Shown piece after piece: positions 14,813-21,219 of a stretch of 31,793 nucleotides of DNA. The position numbers were made by a program, and so were the translations under genes. The stretch comes from Palsa-513 sp050010595 (GTDB taxonomy: Bacteria; Actinomycetota; Thermoleophilia; Solirubrobacterales; Solirubrobacteraceae), in assembly GCA_050010595.1 (NCBI GenBank), contig JBEKKS010000021.1, positions 1 to 31,793 on the forward strand, in the 5' to 3' direction. The notes under the pieces were generated by a model that searched no databases, had not been told where the DNA came from, and was given only the letters and a program-made list of their open reading frames with translations. Each line of letters starts with the position of its first letter. Within the stretch, counting starts at the first letter, position 1.

Positions 14813-15612
14813 GGCGTCTCATTCACTAGCGCGAACGCGGTCCTCGGCCCGTGCGGGATCCTCGCGATCACGATGTAGCCGCCCGCTTTCCGGTTCGCGA
14901 TGAACGGCGGTGCGACCGCGATGCCCTCCGCGTCGGTCCGGACCGAGACGGTGCGCGCGTGGCCGCGGGTTGCGAAGCTACCGCTGGCACCCCTGGCGGG
15001 TGCGGTGAATGTCACGAGCACGCCGGAGACCTTGTTTCCGAGCGCGTCGGTGACGGTCACGGCGAGCGCGATCGCGAACCGCGTTCCAGTCTGGGTCGCC
15101 TCGCTGGCGGCGACGCCGGCAGTGATCGCCGCCGGCTTGCCGGCGGGGCTGTTCGTCATCGAGAAGGAGACCGACCCGCCCGCGCTGGTTGCGGTCACCG
15201 TGTAGCTGCCAGCCGTGTCGTTGGCGGTGAACGTCGGCGCCGAAGCATTCCCGGAGAGGTCCGCACCGACCGTGACCGTGTTCGTGCCGCTCGTGGAGAA
15301 GCTGCCGCCGGCGCCGCTCGAGGGCGCCGTGAAGGTGACAGGCGTACCCACGACGGAGGTCACCTGGCAGCCGTTGCTGTTCGCCAGCATTACCTGCAGG
15401 GGGGTTGCGAACGCCGTGTTGAGCTGGGCGGTCTGCGGGGTCCCGCCGGCGAGCGTCAGCTCGTTTGGTGGATTGGATGTAGGGCATGAGCTGGACGGTC
15501 CGGAGGTGTCGGCCGCTGCCCGCGGGCTGGCGAGCGCGCCGACGCCCGGGATACCGGCACCGAGCGCAACGACAATCGCCAGCAGCAGCCTTGGTCGGCT
15601 TCGCGCGCGCAT
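14809..15612 (-). CDS. Secreted Ig-like repeat protein inside ABC operon 1
   Basis: 267 aa starting at ATG 15612, directly after the ATPase TAG. An N-terminal signal peptide (RPRLLLAIVVALGAGIPGVGALA, residues about 7-29) with cleavage probably near residue 35 is followed by two bacterial Ig-like (invasin/Big type) repeats. Each has a GTPVTFTAP or GVLVTFTAP strand, a GxxGSF turn, a NTVTV or ARTVSV strand, a SAPTFTAN or VAPPFIAN strand and a final GSYTVTA or GGYIVIA strand. The N-terminal region carries two cysteines (SSSCPTS and NGCQV). Such domains mediate adhesion or protein binding outside the cell. It sits between ATPase and permease in an otherwise contiguous exporter operon and has no counterpart in operon 2. 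Confidence 0.82.
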   Translation of the reverse strand: MRARSRPRLLLAIVVALGAGIPGVGALASPRAAADTSGPSSSCPTSNPPNELTLAGGTPQTAQLNTAFATPLQVMLANSNGCQVTSVVGTPVTFTAPSSGAGGSFSTSGTNTVTVGADLSGNASAPTFTANDTAGSYTVTATSAGGSVSFSMTNSPAGKPAAITAGVAASEATQTGTRFAIALAVTVTDALGNKVSGVLVTFTAPARGASGSFATRGHARTVSVRTDAEGIAVAPPFIANRKAGGYIVIARIPHGPRTAFALVNETP

Positions 15613-16416
15613 CTAGCTGGAGCTCCTGCTCGGTGGGCTTGCGTCAGCGATCACGCCCGCGATCGCCGCGCCGGTCGCCGCGCGGCTGTCTGAGACGAGC
15701 TCGCCGTCGAGCATCTCGATCCGGCGCGGCAGGCGCGCCGCGAGCTCGCGGTCGTGCGTGATCATCACAATCGTCGTCCCGTCCGCGTGCAGCTCCTGTA
15801 GCAGCGCGAAGATTGCAGCACCCGTGGCGGTGTCGAGATTTCCGGTCGGCTCGTCGGCGAGCACGATCGCGGGCGCACCGACAAGTGCGCGCGCTATCGC
15901 TACGCGCTGGCGCTCACCGCCCGACAGCTTCGTCGGCCGGAAGCCGGCGCGCTGCGCGAGCCCAACCCGCTCGAGCGCGCGCGCTGCAAGCTCGCGCCGC
16001 TCGGAGACCGGAACGCCGGCGTACAGCAGACCGTCGGCGACGTTTTCGAGCACGCTCTGATACTCGGCCAGGAAGAACAGCTGGAACACGAAGCCGATCC
16101 GCGTCGCTCGCACCACCGATAGAGCGCGATCGTCAAGGCCGGAGACGTCGAGGCCAGTGATGCGCACCGTGCCTGCGCTCGGCCGCTCGAGCGTCCCCAT
16201 TACGTGCAGGAGCGTCGACTTGCCCGAGCCTGACGGCCCGACGATCGCGATCAGCTCGCCCCGGTGGACAGTGAAGCTGACTCCCCGCAGCGCGACGACG
16301 GGAGGCTCGGCGGGATAGACCTTCGTCACCGCCTCGAGCTCGAGCACGACGTCGTCGCCACTCCCGATCGGCGCGGGCGACCCGGGGGCTACGGCGCCTG
16401 GCGCGGCGACGCTCAT
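15613..16416 (-). CDS. MacB/LolD-type ABC transporter ATPase, operon 1
   Basis: 267 aa from ATG 16416, overlapping the adaptor stop by four bases (ATGA). All ATPase elements are present: Walker A GPSGSGKST (residues 60-68), Q-loop FVFQLFFL, signature LSGGERQR (164-171), Walker B IVLADEP (184-190), D-loop GNLD and switch His221 (MITHDRE). This is the LolD/MacB subfamily that powers FtsX-type permeases. An N-terminal 22-residue Ala/Pro/Gly-rich extension and a Ser-rich tail surround the domain. About as long as its paralogue at 23195-23932 plus these extensions. Confidence 0.93.
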   Translation of the reverse strand: MSVAAPGAVAPGSPAPIGSGDDVVLELEAVTKVYPAEPPVVALRGVSFTVHRGELIAIVGPSGSGKSTLLHVMGTLERPSAGTVRITGLDVSGLDDRALSVVRATRIGFVFQLFFLAEYQSVLENVADGLLYAGVPVSERRELAARALERVGLAQRAGFRPTKLSGGERQRVAIARALVGAPAIVLADEPTGNLDTATGAAIFALLQELHADGTTIVMITHDRELAARLPRRIEMLDGELVSDSRAATGAAIAGVIADASPPSRSSS

Positions 16417-17936
16417 ACGCCGGGCACCACCACGCGCTGACCGGCCGCAAGCCCGCGTCCGCTGACCTGGACCAAGCCGTCGGCGTCGTCGAACAGTCCG
16501 GTGGTGACCGCCACCAGATGATGCACTCCGTCAGCGGCGACCTCCTCGACCGCGTACCCCCCCTCCTCGAGCGACAGCAGCGCGTCAACCGGGACAACTA
16601 GCGCGTCATTCACGCTGCCGCTCGCGATCGACACGTTGACAGGCGCCTGGTCGAGGTGCCCGATCGCGGCCGGATCGGTCGGGACGACGTCAACCGCGAT
16701 CGTCGGCGAAGCCCCGTTCTGGCCAGGCGTCGCGACCGAGCTCACGCTTGTAATCCGTCCGGGCGTCGTCTGGTCGTTCGGCAGCGTAATCGTCACCGAG
16801 TCGCCTGCCCTGACCTGGCCCTGCAGCGCGGGATCCAGCTGGATCTGGACCTGCAGTGCGGTCCCGCTGGCCGACAGCACCGGCCCAGCCGTGACCGGCG
16901 CACCGACCGCAACGGTCGACTCCACTGACGTGACGCGGATCGGTCCCGGGGTGAATACGACCGAGCCGATCAGCAACTGCCCGGAGGCGTACTCGCGGTG
17001 CGCGACCTGCAGCTGCCGGATCGCGGCTGCGGTCGCCGGCGTGAACGCGTCGCCCGTCAAGCCGTGCCCGTAGCCGAGCGCGTCGAGGTTCGCATTCAGC
17101 TCAGCCACGTCTGCGCCCGGCGACATCCCCGCCGAGAACGCGCGTGTCGCATCCGTCGACCCGTAGAGCACAAGCGTCGGCACGCCGTCGATCGCGAACA
17201 GAGGCTGCCCAAGGCGCACGATCTCGCCGACCGACGGCACGCTCGAGTACGCCGAGCTCGGGCCGTACACGCTCGCCTGCGCACTAGCGCTCGCGAGCGT
17301 CGCCGTGTCGGTCGTGAGCGCACGCTGAGCGGATGACAAGGAGGCCGCGTCTGAAGTCACCCTGGCGGCATCGGCAGTCACCGACTGCTGCCCGGACGCG
17401 ACCTGCTGGGCGTCGGTCGCGCACACGCTCGAGCCACCGGCCGAGCCTGAGCCAGCGCCCGCCGGCGCCGCACTGTCGCCGCCGCACTCCACGCCTTCCT
17501 GCTCCGAGTCGGCGGCCAGCGTGGCGCGCGCCTGCGAGAGCGCCGCTGAATCACTGGACAGCGTCGACCGCGCACTCGCCAGCGTCCCCCGGTCGGTCGT
17601 GACCGCTTGCCGCGCCTGCGTCACCGCCGTCGGGGCAGTACCCGCAGGCAGGTCGACCGTCAGATCACCGGTATAACCGAGCGTCCCGCTGACCAAGCTC
17701 AGGGAGGTCAACGGCCGCCGCGTGACCGTCGCCAACGAGCTCGGATAGGCGTTGTCGCGCAACCCGCCCGCGGAACCACCGCCGAACGCATTGGTCACGA
17801 CCAGCGCCACACCCACTCCCGCGACCAGCAGCACGACAATCGCCAGCGAGCGCCAGTGGCGCCGCCACCACGCGTCCGGGCCGGAAGCGGACGCAAGCGC
17901 CTCAGTGTCGCCTGAGCTCAGGCTGGCGCCGCTCAT
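16413..17936 (-). CDS. HlyD-like adaptor with coiled-coil hairpin and peptidoglycan-binding domain
   Basis: 507 aa. A single TM anchor (about residues 31-50) is followed by the adaptor core. A lipoyl-like half (GTLGYTGDLTV) leads to two long Ala/Ser/Thr/Asp-rich helical arms (about 102-147 and 173-222) separated by a Gly/Ala/Ser loop with Cys151 and Cys172. Then come the second lipoyl half (VGEIVRLGQPLFAIDGVPT), a peptidoglycan_binding_1 domain (MSPGADVAELNANLDALGYG to ATAAAIRQLQ, about 271-310) and beta-barrel/membrane-proximal regions (AGDSVTITLPNDQTTPGRI). Adaptors of this kind bridge the ABC permease to the cell wall or outer partners; the YknX group in Gram-positives is a comparison. The start overlaps the lipoprotein stop (ATGA). 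Confidence 0.85.
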   Translation of the reverse strand: MSGASLSSGDTEALASASGPDAWWRRHWRSLAIVVLLVAGVGVALVVTNAFGGGSAGGLRDNAYPSSLATVTRRPLTSLSLVSGTLGYTGDLTVDLPAGTAPTAVTQARQAVTTDRGTLASARSTLSSDSAALSQARATLAADSEQEGVECGGDSAAPAGAGSGSAGGSSVCATDAQQVASGQQSVTADAARVTSDAASLSSAQRALTTDTATLASASAQASVYGPSSAYSSVPSVGEIVRLGQPLFAIDGVPTLVLYGSTDATRAFSAGMSPGADVAELNANLDALGYGHGLTGDAFTPATAAAIRQLQVAHREYASGQLLIGSVVFTPGPIRVTSVESTVAVGAPVTAGPVLSASGTALQVQIQLDPALQGQVRAGDSVTITLPNDQTTPGRITSVSSVATPGQNGASPTIAVDVVPTDPAAIGHLDQAPVNVSIASGSVNDALVVPVDALLSLEEGGYAVEEVAADGVHHLVAVTTGLFDDADGLVQVSGRGLAAGQRVVVPGV

Positions 17937-18385
17937 CCGAGCTCAGCGCGCCGACGACGGATCAAGATCGAGATGCACCTCTGCTGCGCCAGGCGGAAAA
18001 GTGGCGCGGCGGGGTCAAGTCCGCTCGCCCCGCCCCCGAACTCGATCCCGCCGCCCGAACCAGCAGTCGGGTCGGGGAAATCGGGAACGCCATGCGAACG
18101 CATGCACCGCGAGAACAACAGGCTGGCCACTTGAGCGCCGGCCCGCTGCGCAGGAGTCTCCGCCACGCCGAAAAACCCGACCGGCTCGCCGCCCGAGGGA
18201 TGCCGAGACGCAGTCGAGTGGCGGCCGTGTCCACCTGAGCCCGAGATGCTCGCGACGCCGATGCTCGAGCCGCCGCCGCAGCCGGCAATAAGAACCGCCA
18301 CGCCGGCGAGTACTAGGGGAGCCGCAATGACGCGCGAGCCGCCGCGAAAGCGGTGGCGCGCTCTCACGACATCGGCGGGGCGCAC
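17933..18385 (-). CDS. Small lipoprotein with one C-R-HG-FPDP module, operon 1
   Basis: 150 aa from GTG 18385, chosen because AAGGAG lies nine bases upstream (18395-18400); an open frame continues to 18466. A lipoprotein signal peptide ends in the lipobox LIAGC (Cys36). A flexible Gly/Ser/His linker leads to one module: FSRCMRSHGVPDFPDPT (Cys94) and, after DPAAPLF, AQQRC (Cys137). The same module occurs twice each in the secreted proteins at 19464, 20563 and 21216. The two cysteines probably form a disulfide. I do not recognise a named family. As first gene of the exporter operon with four-base overlap to the adaptor, it is probably an extracytoplasmic partner of the exporter. Confidence 0.78.
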   Translation of the reverse strand: MRPADVVRARHRFRGGSRVIAAPLVLAGVAVLIAGCGGGSSIGVASISGSGGHGRHSTASRHPSGGEPVGFFGVAETPAQRAGAQVASLLFSRCMRSHGVPDFPDPTAGSGGGIEFGGGASGLDPAAPLFRLAQQRCISILIRRRRAELG

Positions 18386-18416
18386 AGTGGACGGCTCCTT
18401 CGCTTCGACTTTGCCA

Positions 18417-18437
18417 ACTATATTCGCGGCAGGCCGC
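18417..18437 (-). promoter_or_regulatory. Candidate promoter/operator of exporter operon 1
   Basis: On the minus strand TATAGT (18422-18417) is a plausible -10 element 32 bases upstream of the GTG start, with no good -35 hexamer. Just upstream is the inverted repeat GCGGC-AG-GCCGC (18426-18437), which would sit in the -10/-35 spacer and could bind a regulator. The remainder of the 310-base gap to the pilin start (18386-18695) contains only a short CA run (18669-18679) and the pilin ribosome-binding site; I see no further gene in it. Confidence 0.35.
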
Positions 18438-18695
18438 ATCTTGTGACCGCGACCACCAGGCCGCAAACCGCCCGAACGCAGCGACCGTCAGCGTCTGCGC
18501 ACCAGCCGTACACAGCTGTGGCGGTCATTGGGCCGAAGGCCGTTGTCCTCGCAGCATCGACCCGCGATGCCGATCGCCTCGGTCCGGGTTAGGGAGTGGC
18601 GGCCAGAGGCCGATACGAGTTACGCGGGGCAGCCGTCGCATTCCGCAAATCCGGCGAGGCGTGAGCGCTACACACACACACCAGCAGGAGGTTTC

Positions 18696-19214
18696 GTGAG
18701 GCAACGGCAGGACAGACCACCAGGAGACGAGCTTGGCTTCACACTGATCGAGTTGCTCGTCGTGATCCTGATCATCGGCATCCTTGCCGCGATCGCGATC
18801 CCATCGTTCCTCAATCAGACTCGCAAGAGCTATGACGCGTCGGCGAAGGAGCTGACACGCAGCGCCGTGACCGCCGCCGATACCTACGGCACTGACCTCG
18901 GCAACAACTTCTCTGGTCTGACGGCGGCGACCGTCAACTCCTACGAGTCGACGATCGCGACCTCGTCTTCTACTGCCGGTAACAACGCCTACCTGGAAGC
19001 CGCCTCCGGCAGCTACGCAACCGGCGCGAGCATCTACGTCGTGACCGTCAAGGCGTATTCGACCGGCGACCAGTACTCGGCCGTCTACTACAACGGCGTG
19101 GTCAGTCGTTTCTGTGGCAGCGCCACCTGGACGCCACCGACCCCCGCGACTGCTGTCGGCTTCGCTGCGACCAGCGGTGCGGTCACCGGCGGCTGCGTCA
19201 ACGGCACCTGGTAG
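18696..19214 (+). CDS. Type IV pilin-like protein (orphan)
   Basis: 172 aa from GTG 18696, four bases after AGGAGG (18686-18691). The class III signal is clear: a short charged leader ends in Gly before FTLIELLVVILIIGILAAIA, with Glu at +5, the hallmark of prepilins cleaved and N-methylated by PilD. The hydrophobic helix is followed by IPSFLNQTRKSYDASAKELTRSAVTAADTYG and a globular Ser/Thr/Tyr-rich domain. Two cysteines near the C-terminus (RFCGSATW and GGCVNGTW) suggest a disulfide-closed loop. No prepilin peptidase, PilB, PilC or PilT gene lies in the window, so assembly genes must be elsewhere. The stop is eight bases from the stop of a truncated gntR copy. Confidence 0.9.
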   Translation: MRQRQDRPPGDELGFTLIELLVVILIIGILAAIAIPSFLNQTRKSYDASAKELTRSAVTAADTYGTDLGNNFSGLTAATVNSYESTIATSSSTAGNNAYLEAASGSYATGASIYVVTVKAYSTGDQYSAVYYNGVVSRFCGSATWTPPTPATAVGFAATSGAVTGGCVNGTW

Positions 19215-19222
19215 GCACCCGT

Positions 19223-19390
19223 TTACGTCGCGACGTTCGCGACCGGCGCCAAGCGCCCCGCTGGTGGCGGGCGCTCACCGGGTGTTGATTCGCCGTCGGC
19301 GATCGCGCGACGGATCCGCGCGGCGACTTGGTCGTGCAAGAGGGTCGGGTCCGAGCGGTTGATCTTGACATCCATCATGGTGCTAGTCAT
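19223..19390 (-). pseudogene. Truncated gntR copy (55 codons)
   Basis: The minus strand from ATG 19390 reads MTSTMMDVKINRSDPTLLHD and continues to a TAA at 19225-19223. It aligns without gaps to the first 55 residues of the intact GntR at 20190-20549 (36 of 40 identical at first, then 7 of 15). The DNA match is strongest at 19271-19396 versus 20430-20555, at a constant offset of 1159 bases. It stops inside the DNA-binding domain before the recognition helix (NTVLRALRLLRDEG in the intact copy), so it cannot be a functional repressor. It is a duplicate whose 3' part was lost where the pilin gene now ends. Confidence 0.8.
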
Positions 19391-19393
19391 AGT
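19365..19393 (+). promoter_or_regulatory. Sigma70-type promoter of the first FPDP lipoprotein
   Basis: TTGACA (19365-19370), a 17-base spacer, then CATAGT (19388-19393). The -35 matches the consensus exactly and the -10 at four of six bases. The predicted start near 19400 gives a leader of about 64 bases before the lipoprotein gene. The same arrangement occurs in the duplicate at 20524-20552. The flanking GCTA/TAGC inverted repeat around the -10 (19382-19396) is a candidate GntR operator. The promoter overlaps the first codons of the divergent gntR copy. Confidence 0.6.
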
Positions 19394-19463
19394 AGCGTCG
19401 ATCGCTTAATATACGAGCGCTTGTGAGCGTTGCACGATCCGCCAGAGAGGGGAACCGGCTCAG

Positions 19464-20129
19464 TTGTCTATCGCGAGGACCGTGATCGATCGTCTGCCCC
19501 GCTCCCGCGGGCGGGCGGACGCGCTCGTGGCGGCGGCGGTCGTCGGAGTCGCGCTGCTGCTCAGTGCTTGCGGCGGTAGCTCGCCCGGTATCGCCAGGCT
19601 GGGCAGGTCGCACCCCGGCTCGAACGCCAGCAGCTCGGGTTCGAACAGTGGCTTACCGTCCTCCTCTGCGGGTGGCGGCGCGTCGAGCGCGAACGCTCTG
19701 GTGGCGGGCGCTTCGGTGAAGGAGATAAGCGCAACAGGAGCCTCCTACAGCGGCGCGCAGCTGCTCAAGTTCGCGGAGTGTGCGCGCGCGAACGGCGACC
19801 CCAACTTTCCCGATCCGACGGGTGGCGGCGTGTTTGTCGGGATCGTGCCAGGCTCGGCGGCGATCATGACCGCGCAGCAGAAGTGCAACAAGGACCTCCC
19901 CCACGCCACGGCGAGCCATGCACAGCAGCATCTGTTCGTCAAAGAGGCGGTCGTCTACGCGCAGTGCATGCGCGGCCACGGCGTACTCGACTTCCCCGAC
20001 CCGACACCGAGCGGAAACCTCGAACTGAACTGGCGCCCCGGCACCGACCTCGACCCCAACTCGCCGATCTTCGTGCGCGCAAACCGGACGTGCACGAAGC
20101 TGCACGGCGCGCTACCAGGCGGACTGTAA
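19464..20129 (+). CDS. Two-module FPDP lipoprotein (copy A)
   Basis: 221 aa from TTG 19464, with GAGAGGGG about 11 bases upstream; GTG 19482 is an alternative. The signal peptide ends in lipobox LLSAC (Cys36). After a Ser/Gly linker come two modules: FAECARANGDPNFPDPT ... AQQKC and YAQCMRGHGVLDFPDPT ... DPNSPIFVRANRTC. Each module therefore has a Cys at its start and end. From base 19701 to the stop it is a near-identical duplicate of 20791-21219 (12 amino-acid differences in about 142). It stands alone behind its own promoter, unlike the copy in operon 2. The role is unknown; association with the neighbouring ABC exporters suggests an extracytoplasmic accessory or sensor. Confidence 0.78.
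   Translation: MSIARTVIDRLPRSRGRADALVAAAVVGVALLLSACGGSSPGIARLGRSHPGSNASSSGSNSGLPSSSAGGGASSANALVAGASVKEISATGASYSGAQLLKFAECARANGDPNFPDPTGGGVFVGIVPGSAAIMTAQQKCNKDLPHATASHAQQHLFVKEAVVYAQCMRGHGVLDFPDPTPSGNLELNWRPGTDLDPNSPIFVRANRTCTKLHGALPGGL
19701..20129 (+). repeat. 429-bp duplicated segment, left copy
   Basis: This stretch matches 20791-21219 at a constant offset of 1090 bases with no insertion or deletion, ending at the stop codons of the two secreted-protein genes. Long runs are identical, for example the segment around 19841-19918 differs by one base. It is the conserved C-terminal part of the gntR-promoter-secreted-protein duplication; the signal/linker regions between the gntR and module parts differ in length (69 bases) and sequence. 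Confidence 0.9.
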
Positions 20130-20160
20130 TTAGCACCAACTCTGCGGCGAGAAAGGCGTT

Positions 20161-20187
20161 GACCGAGCCTGCGGTAACCGGTCGGTC
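20161..20187. terminator. Hairpin between convergent lipoprotein and gntR
   Basis: GACCGA (20161-20166) pairs with TCGGTC (20182-20187), with an inner GGTAACC palindrome, in the 60-base gap between the lipoprotein stop and the gntR stop. It may terminate both. No T tract is present. Confidence 0.4.
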
Positions 20188-20189
20188 GT

Positions 20190-20549
20190 CTAGGGCAGCC
20201 CCTCGATGATCTCGAGGAGTTCGGCGCGGTTGTAGCCGTTCTGGCGTGCGAGTTGGACGAGTTCGATTGCTTCGGCGATGACGGCGCCGCGTTCCGGTGT
20301 GCCGGCGACACGGATGCCGTGACCGCGGCGGAACTCGAGGAGTCCCTCGTCGCGCAGTAGGCGCAGGGCGCGGAGGACGGTGTTTGTGTTGACGCCCATC
20401 ACGGCGGCGAAGTCGCGTGCCGGGGGTAGGCGCTCACCGGGTTTTGCTTCGCCGTCGGCGATCGCGCGACGGATCTGCGCAGCGACTTGGTCGTGCAAGA
20501 GGGTCGGGTCCGAGCGGTTGATCTTGACATCGATCATGGTGCTAGTCAT
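20190..20549 (-). CDS. GntR-family (YtrA-type) transcriptional repressor
   Basis: 119 aa from ATG 20549; the conserved copy at 19390 supports this or the ATG at 20537, while an in-frame ATG at 20564 lies beyond the duplicated segment. The N-terminal winged helix has all GntR features: PTLLHDQVAAQIRRAIADGEAKPGERLPPARDFAAVMGVNTNTVLRALRLLRDEGLLEFRRGHGIRV. Only about 35 residues follow (ERGAVIAEAIELVQLARQNGYNRAELLEII), the short helical effector/dimer region of YtrA. YtrA-type repressors typically control adjacent ABC transporter operons in Gram-positive bacteria, which fits its divergence from operon 2. The effector cannot be predicted. Confidence 0.9.
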   Translation of the reverse strand: MTSTMIDVKINRSDPTLLHDQVAAQIRRAIADGEAKPGERLPPARDFAAVMGVNTNTVLRALRLLRDEGLLEFRRGHGIRVAGTPERGAVIAEAIELVQLARQNGYNRAELLEIIEGLP

Positions 20550-20552
20550 AGT
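20524..20552 (+). promoter_or_regulatory. Sigma70-type promoter of exporter operon 2, overlapping gntR start
   Basis: TTGACA (20524-20529), 17 bases, CATAGT (20547-20552). The -10 box overlaps the gntR start codon on the other strand and the -35 lies within its first ten codons, so GntR transcription and the operon promoter interfere directly. GCTA (20541-20544)/TAGC (20552-20555) forms an inverted repeat around the -10 and is a candidate GntR operator. The predicted start, about 20559, is only a few bases before ATG 20563, so the first mRNA may be leaderless or start translation at a later codon. Confidence 0.65.
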
Positions 20553-20562
20553 AGCGCCCACC

Positions 20563-21219
20563 ATGTCCGTGTGGGCCGCTCATGTTCGCTTCGGAGTGAT
20601 CGACGATGCGCGCGCGCACCAGCATCGGCGTCACCGTCGCGCCTACGTGGCGCTCGGCGCAATCGGTCTCGCGGTAGGCACCTATCTCCTGCTCGGCGGC
20701 GGTGACGGCGGTGCGCGCTCTCCGGTGCTGTCTCAGGGTTCGTTGGCCAGTGGCGCGCAGTCGTCCGCTGCCGGTAGCGGCACGGCGCTGGTGGCGGGCG
20801 CTTCGGTGAAGGAGATAAGCGCAACAGGAGCCTCCTACAGCCGAGCGCAGCTGCTCAAGTTCACGCAATGCGCGCGCGCGAGCGGCGACCCCAAGTTCCC
20901 CGCGCCGACGGGCGCCGGCGTGTTTGTCGGGATCGTCCCAGGCTCGGCGGCGATCATGACCGCGCAGCAGAAGTGCAACAAGGACCTCCCCCACGCCACG
21001 GCCAGCGTCGCCCAGCAGCAGCTGTTCGTCAAAGAGGCGGTCGTCTATGCGCAGTGCGTACGCAGCCACGGCGTGCTCGACTTCCCCGACCCGACACCCA
21101 GCGGAAACCTCGAACTGAACTGGCGCCCCGGCAGCGACCTCGACCCCAACTCGCCGATCTTCGTGCGCGCAAACCGGACGTGTACCAAGCTGCACGGCGC
21201 GCTTCCAGGTGGACTGTGA
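20563..21219 (+). CDS. Two-module FPDP protein with signal anchor (copy B), operon 2
   Basis: 218 aa if ATG 20563 is used; GTG 20596 is an alternative. A basic segment (HQHRRHRRAY) and a hydrophobic helix (VALGAIGLAVGTYLLLGG) form an N-terminal anchor, but there is no lipobox cysteine, unlike copies at 17933, 19464 and 21216. Two modules follow: FTQCARASGDPKFPAPT ... AQQKC and YAQCVRSHGVLDFPDPT ... RANRTC. In the first module FPDP has become FPAP. The C-terminal 142 residues are nearly those of copy A. The stop overlaps the GTG of the next lipoprotein gene (GTGA), making it the first gene of operon 2. Confidence 0.75.
   Translation: MSVWAAHVRFGVIDDARAHQHRRHRRAYVALGAIGLAVGTYLLLGGGDGGARSPVLSQGSLASGAQSSAAGSGTALVAGASVKEISATGASYSRAQLLKFTQCARASGDPKFPAPTGAGVFVGIVPGSAAIMTAQQKCNKDLPHATASVAQQQLFVKEAVVYAQCVRSHGVLDFPDPTPSGNLELNWRPGSDLDPNSPIFVRANRTCTKLHGALPGGL
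20791..21219 (+). repeat. 429-bp duplicated segment, right copy
   Basis: Partner of 19701-20129 at an offset of 1090 bases without gaps. With the gntR/promoter match (offset 1159) it defines a tandem duplication of a regulator-promoter-secreted-protein unit, about 1.1 kb apart. High identity implies a recent event or gene conversion. Confidence 0.9.

Noticed and set aside
18669..18679. CA dinucleotide run just before the pilin ribosome-binding site
   Set aside because: Too short (about five repeats) to call a meaningful microsatellite; phase variation could be suggested but nothing supports it.
18500..18695. A c-di-GMP riboswitch upstream of the pilin, as sometimes found before pilin genes
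   Set aside because: The conserved GEMM sequence blocks are absent; only a ribosome-binding site and a short CA run are visible.
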